54,122 nucleotides of DNA, taken from contig DXIS01000007.1 in assembly GCA_019112735.1 (NCBI GenBank), positions 1 through 54,122 of the forward strand, given 5' to 3'. How positions within the stretch are numbered: position 1 is the first letter of the stretch; each line of letters begins with the position of its first letter. This document shows, one piece after another, positions 52,607 to 54,122 of the stretch. This stretch comes from Candidatus Mediterraneibacter guildfordensis. GTDB taxonomy: Bacteria; Bacillota; Clostridia; Lachnospirales; Lachnospiraceae. Below the pieces are notes generated by a model that was given only the letters and a program-made list of their open reading frames with translations, did not search any database and had not been told where the DNA came from. Position numbers and translations under genes: made by a program.

Positions 52607-53803
52607 ATGGAAAAAATCAAAATGACGACACCCCTTGTGGAGATGGACGGGGACGAGATGACCCGGATCCTCTGGAAGATGATCAAGGAAGAGCTTCTTC
52701 TCCCGTATATCGATCTGAAGACAGAGTATTACGATCTCGGCCTGGAGCACAGAAACGAGACCAACGACCAGGTGACGATCGATTCGGCCATGGCGACGAA
52801 GAAATATAAAGTGGCCGTGAAATGTGCGACGATCACACCGAATGCGGCGCGTATGACTGAATACAACCTGAAAGAGATGTGGAAGAGCCCCAACGGCACG
52901 ATCCGTGCCATCCTGGACGGAACCGTATTCCGTGCGCCCATCGTGGTCAAAGGCATCGAGCCCTGCGTCCGCAACTGGGAGAAACCGATCACCATTGCCA
53001 GACATGCATACGGCGATGTCTATAAAGGATCGGAGATGAAGATCCCGGGCGCGGGCAAGGTGGAACTGGTCTACACGGCGGAAGATGGAACCCAGACAAA
53101 AGAGCTGGTGCACGAGTTTGACGGCCCGGGCATCGTCCAGGGCATGCACAACATTAACAAATCCATCGAGAGTTTCGCGAGAAGCTGTTTCGCCTATGCG
53201 CTGGATACGAAGCAGGACCTGTGGTTCGCCACAAAAGATACGATCTCCAAGAAATATGACCATACATTCAAAGACATTTTCCAGGAGATCTATGATGCAG
53301 AGTACGATGAGAAGTTCAAAGAAGCAGGCATCGAATATTTCTACACCCTGATCGACGATGCGGTTGCCCGCGTCATGAAGTCAAAAGGCGGTTATATCTG
53401 GGCGTGCAAGAACTATGACGGCGACGTGATGAGCGATATGGTATCTTCCGCGTTCGGCTCCCTGGCAATGATGACTTCCGTTCTCGTATCCCCGGAAGGA
53501 TATTATGAGTACGAGGCGGCGCACGGGACCGTGCAGCGTCACTATTACAAACATCTGAAAGGCGAGGAGACATCCACCAACTCTGTTGCAACCATTTTCG
53601 CATGGACCGGCGCACTGAGAAAACGCGGTGAGCTGGACGGCATCAAAGAACTGATGGAATTCGCCGACAGACTGGAGAAGGCGACGATCGATACGATCGA
53701 GTCCGGAAAAATGACAAAAGACCTGGCGCTGATCACATCGATCAAACATCCGACGGTCCTCAATAGTGAGGAATTTATCAAGGCTATTGCGAAGCGGCTG
53801 TAA
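52607..53803 (+). CDS. icd: NADP-dependent isocitrate dehydrogenase (eukaryote-like type)
   Basis: A 398-residue homodimer-type enzyme making 2-oxoglutarate. The [18 protein letters not shown] start, [12 protein letters not shown] and [17 protein letters not shown] are those of subfamily II NADP-IDH, found in eukaryotes and some bacteria, not the E. coli type. The NADP segment is [22 protein letters not shown] precedes the ATG. It completes a citrate-to-2-oxoglutarate operon; aconitase is not in the window. Confidence 0.94.
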   Translation: MEKIKMTTPLVEMDGDEMTRILWKMIKEELLLPYIDLKTEYYDLGLEHRNETNDQVTIDSAMATKKYKVAVKCATITPNAARMTEYNLKEMWKSPNGTIRAILDGTVFRAPIVVKGIEPCVRNWEKPITIARHAYGDVYKGSEMKIPGAGKVELVYTAEDGTQTKELVHEFDGPGIVQGMHNINKSIESFARSCFAYALDTKQDLWFATKDTISKKYDHTFKDIFQEIYDAEYDEKFKEAGIEYFYTLIDDAVARVMKSKGGYIWACKNYDGDVMSDMVSSAFGSLAMMTSVLVSPEGYYEYEAAHGTVQRHYYKHLKGEETSTNSVATIFAWTGALRKRGELDGIKELMEFADRLEKATIDTIESGKMTKDLALITSIKHPTVLNSEEFIKAIAKRL

Positions 53804-53869
53804 AATTCCTGTTTTCCGGACGAGCTGATCTATTAAAGAACTTGGCAGCGCTCAGAGAATAGTGAATGG

Positions 53870-54084
53870 ATTCTGACACAGCAAAAGATGTGTTCAGGTT
53901 CAGTTCGAGAATTATGAAAAATCTAAGGCCACGAAAAGCCGGCTAAATACGAAAAGAGGAATTGGAGAACTCGCCTTTCAGGCTCAGACAGCTCCAATTC
54001 CTCTTTTAACGCCGACTTTTTGTGGCCTAATTTTTTTCTATAATTCTCTCAGATTCACCTGCCCACATCTTTGCTGCGCAGAAT
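53870..54084. repeat. long imperfect palindrome C (non-coding, may extend to the window edge)
   Basis: Arms of over 95 bases fold on an apex at 53973-53983 (GCCT-TTC-AGGC). Perfect blocks are the 16-mer at 53952-53967 with 53992-54007; AGGCCAC with GTGGCCT (53926-53932, 54022-54028); GAGAATTAT with ATAATTCTC (53907-53915, 54040-54048); and the CAGC-AAAGATGTG region at 53879-53892 with 54064-54076. Weaker matches continue outward to about 53840 and past 54110. No coding sequence is seen in 53804-54122, and no ordinary terminator follows icd. Confidence 0.88.
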
Positions 54085-54122
54085 CACTTCCCCATCACAG
54101 AATCGACTGCCCAATACTTTTG

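Overview
The window is a dense chromosomal stretch of roughly 50% G+C. It looks like a Gram-positive, spore-former-lineage Clostridia genome, most probably Lachnospiraceae. The support is the gene content: a dgt-dnaG-rpoD-trmK-nif3 cluster, a TGS/uridine-kinase fusion, a 1400-residue double-activase 2-hydroxyacyl-CoA dehydratase homologue, a T-box leader, an AUU-started infC and a Re-citrate-synthase-like protein. The species is not assignable from sequence alone. No phage, IS element, rRNA or CRISPR array is present. About 45 protein genes and two tRNA-Leu genes are supported. LAYOUT. 1-4000: gpmI, greA, a HAD phosphatase and a small membrane protein, then about 0.5 kb of non-coding DNA folded into two long imperfect palindromes. 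4012-8253 (minus): the double activase. 8539-12300: a rhomboid-like membrane protein, pyk, a divergent lysA and tRNA-Leu(CAA). 12498-14900: a secreted, repeat-containing, sortase-type glucosaminidase. 15001-22360: a HAD phosphatase (minus), then polA-coaE-walJ, an ACT/PFL-family pair and a DegV protein. 22446-25440: a sodium symporter (minus), then infC-rpmI-rplT behind an attenuator. 25461-30030: a DUF2804 protein, a Trp T-box with stand-alone trpB, tRNA-Leu(AAG), a lipoprotein and two divergent XRE regulators. 30154-38948: a tandem PPK2 kinase, then dgt, dnaG, rpoD, trmK, nif3 and a nucleoside-kinase-like gene. 38945-43377: aroC (minus) diverging from an L,D-transpeptidase gene, then tgt and yajC. 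43567-50321: leuB-ilvD-ilvB-serC-serA. 50514-53803: a probable Re-citrate synthase, a GntR regulator and NADP-isocitrate dehydrogenase. The window ends in a third, larger imperfect palindrome. HOW IT WORKS TOGETHER. Most of the region is housekeeping: lower glycolysis, the replication/transcription core, ribosomal proteins, amino-acid synthesis and cell wall. The last operon reads as a citrate-to-2-oxoglutarate module for glutamate synthesis, with an operator-like dyad placed between -35 and -10. Control elements visible in the DNA include several near-consensus sigma-A promoters, a UGG-specifier T-box, the infC attenuator, dyads around lysA, and paired divergent promoters at aroC/ldt. The least explained structures are the three long imperfect palindromes (3511-3691, 3804-3985, 53870-54122). 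All functional names rest on motif reading by eye; no database search was run.
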